This document shows, one piece after another, positions 62,409-64,000 of a stretch of 64,000 bases of DNA. The DNA comes from Isoetes taiwanensis. Taxonomy: Eukaryota > Streptophyta > Lycopodiopsida > Isoetales > Isoetaceae. Made by a program: the position numbers and the translations under genes. Under the pieces are notes generated by a model that worked only from the letters and a program-made list of their open reading frames with translations, was not told the DNA's origin and did no database searches. Every line of letters starts with the position of its first letter. Within the stretch, counting starts at the first letter, position 1. Location: NCBI GenBank assembly GCA_021234155.1, contig JAJEKV010000052.1, positions 8,643,358 through 8,707,357 of the forward strand. Direction: 5' to 3'.

Positions 62409-62999
62409 CATAAAAAATTTTAAAAGCCTTTCCTTAAGGAACGAGCATTCAATATGAGCCTTAGGATCTTAGACTCGATCAACGATCAAGATATATAAAA
62501 GCAATATGAGCCTATTATATCTAATTACATATAATTCCCAAAGCCACGTGGACGGACAATGATCACGGGTCCCAATTATATAACGTTATCTCACCGTAGG
62601 AAAGCCACGGACCGGCGGATCTCAACCATCAAATAAGCACGGGCCCAATCGTCCGCTCGGATCCGGACTATCGTGGGCTTTGGGACGATCCCACGCCCGA
62701 TGGCCTGGGAGTTTATATATAATTGATAGAGCCCGTCCCACGTCTGTGCTGATTTGATCCCCATCGGTCCCGAGATCCTACGCCCACGCTGGCTTTGGGA
62801 CACATCCTACTATCCCACGGCTTTGGGAATTATATGTAATAGATCCCAATACTCATATTATATATATATCTAATCTATCTATCTACTATAATAAAGAAAT
62901 AGCGTCCGGTGAGTCCATTGCCCTGCGTTCCGATGTCACGTTCATCGACGGTGGAGAATGCGCCACGGGCATGATCTGGGCCGGCCCGGGGGCCTTGGC

Positions 63000-63105
63000 C
63001 TCAAAAGCTCCCAAGTTTGGTGGACAAAATTTTTGGTTTACGGGCGACTTGAACCCCGACATTGCCCCCCAAACCCCCACCCTTACCACTAGACCAACCA
63101 GTCCT
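63000..63105 (-). mobile_element. tRNA-derived SINE head 2
   Basis: On the minus strand the A box is TGGTTGGTCTAGTGGTAAGG (63081-63100) and the B box GGTTCAAGTCG (63044-63054). Downstream (minus sense) the sequence is GC-rich and may be SINE body to ~62900. It shares TGGTCTAGTGGT with head 1. Confidence 0.55.
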
Positions 63106-63179
63106 TTCTTGAAAGAATAGGAAGTCCATGCTTAGTTAAGGTTGGGGCAATGGAAATTCCTTTGCTTAATTAAAATCTT

Positions 63180-63268
63180 TTGGTGTGAATTTGTTTTTGG
63201 TTTAGGAGGGATTCGAGCCCTGGGCTGTGGCACCCCAGTCCTGAACCTCAACCACTAGGCCAAGCATT
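63180..63268 (-). mobile_element. tRNA-derived SINE head 3
   Basis: On the minus strand the A box is TGGCCTAGTGGTTGAGG (63246-63262) and the B box GGGCTCGAATCC (63209-63220), followed by CTCCTAAACCAAAAAC. It is the same type as the other two but sequence-diverged. Confidence 0.55.
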
Positions 63269-63349
63269 AGTTCTTTGAAGAATATAATGATTTCAATATT
63301 GTTAAAGGTGGGATATATGTAAGATTCAAAACATACACAAGGATAAAGC

Positions 63350-63412
63350 TAGAGAGAGGAGAGGGAAAGACAGAGGGGGAGAGAGGAGAGATAAGAGAGA
63401 GGAGAGAGAGAG

Positions 63413-63470
<58 letters not shown>

Positions 63471-64000
63471 CATGGGGGATATAGAGAGAGAGAGGGAAAG
63501 AAGAGAGAAGAGAGAGAAGAGAGAGAGGAGAGCAAGAGAGAGGAAAGGAGAGAGAGGAGAGAGAGAAGAGAGAGGAGAGAGAAGAGAGATAGGAGAGAGA
63601 GAAACAAAGAGATAGGAGAGAGATAGGAGATAGAAGAGAGATAGGAGAGAGAAAAGAGAGGAGAGAGAGGAGAGAGAAGAGAGAGAGAGAGAGATAGGAG
63701 AGAGGAGAGAGATGGGAGAGAGAGAAGAGATAGGAGAGAAAAAGAGAGAGAGAGAGAGAAGAGAAGAGATAGAAGAGAGAGATAGATAAGAAGGAGAGAC
63801 AGGAAGGAGAGAGAGAGAGAGAGATTTTAGATAGGAGAGAGAGAGAGAGAGAGAGAGATAGAGAGAGACAGAGAAAGAGAAAAACATAGGAGAGAAAAGA
63901 GAGGAGAGGGAGAGAGAAGAGATAGGAGAGTGAGGAGAGAGATAGGAGGGAGAGAGAGATTTAGGAGAGAAAGAGAGAGAGAGAGAGAGAGGAGAGAGAT
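63350..64000. repeat. GA-rich simple sequence to window end
   Basis: About 650 bp of (GA)n and GAGAGGA/ATAGGAGAGA variants with almost no pyrimidines on the plus strand, and an uninterrupted (GA)n near 63410-63469. It continues past the window. The Ser/Leu-rich minus-strand frames here are artefacts of this composition. Confidence 0.95.

Noticed and set aside
63267..63887. 206-codon Ser/Leu-rich minus-strand frame
   Set aside because: It is the translation of GA simple repeat; no stop occurs because the sequence is nearly pure purine.

Overview
The window looks like nuclear DNA of a land plant with a large, repeat-rich genome. It carries a chromodomain Ty3/gypsy retrotransposon, LINEs, a CACTA terminus, Mutator-type and hAT-type miniature elements and tRNA-derived SINE heads. 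The transposase-like gene near 42-44 kb and the two non-L1 LINEs make a seed-free plant (fern, lycophyte or bryophyte) my first guess, but this is not proven. I found no ordinary host gene. Nearly everything is a mobile element, its remains, or simple repeat.

Layout. 1-1044: end of a CACTA-like element with subterminal CpG-rich repeats. 1187-1627: Mutator-like miniature element with a perfect 9-bp target duplication. 2481-5260: minus-strand LINE fragment with ORF1 and endonuclease but no reverse transcriptase, backed by tandem repeats to 5945. 6799-31297: an LTR retrotransposon on the plus strand (TSD CATCC). A related but autonomous-type chromovirus on the minus strand lies inside it at 12359-25675 (TSD AAGAT). 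The two share LTR ends, the initiator-Met tRNA primer site, a doubled polypurine tract, a conserved 3' non-coding block, a protein motif and a leader studded with 65-78-bp hairpins. Only the inner element has recognisable gag, protease, RT, RNase H, integrase and chromodomain, all broken by small indels.

31.6-45.0 kb is the most unusual part. It is a compact block with three copies of a small protein family, each behind a TATA box close to its ATG, an intact 171-codon ORF, a run of minus-strand reading frames, and a decayed transposase-like gene. About twenty short palindromes of the type AAATTGGGC-core-GCCCAATTT occur between the reading frames and nowhere else in the window. A 36-bp imperfect direct repeat marks both ends of the block.

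45108-45710: hAT-type miniature element with an 8-bp TSD. 47500-52703: a near full-length minus-strand LINE of the same family as the first, with an (AAGAAT)n tail and hairpin monomers upstream of its ORF1. 53.2-58.4 kb: repeated units interrupted by two poly(A)-tailed L1-type LINE 3' ends, one with a 17-bp target duplication. 58.4-61.7 kb: no gene seen. 61.7-62.3 kb: short-period repeats including a heat-shock-element-like array. 62.3-63.3 kb: three tRNA-like SINE heads. 63.35-64.0 kb: GA-rich simple sequence to the window edge.

Many differences between duplicate copies, and many frame breaks, take the form of CHG or CGG sequences reduced to CG. This may be a consensus-quality problem, so several 'pseudogenes' here could be less broken than they look.
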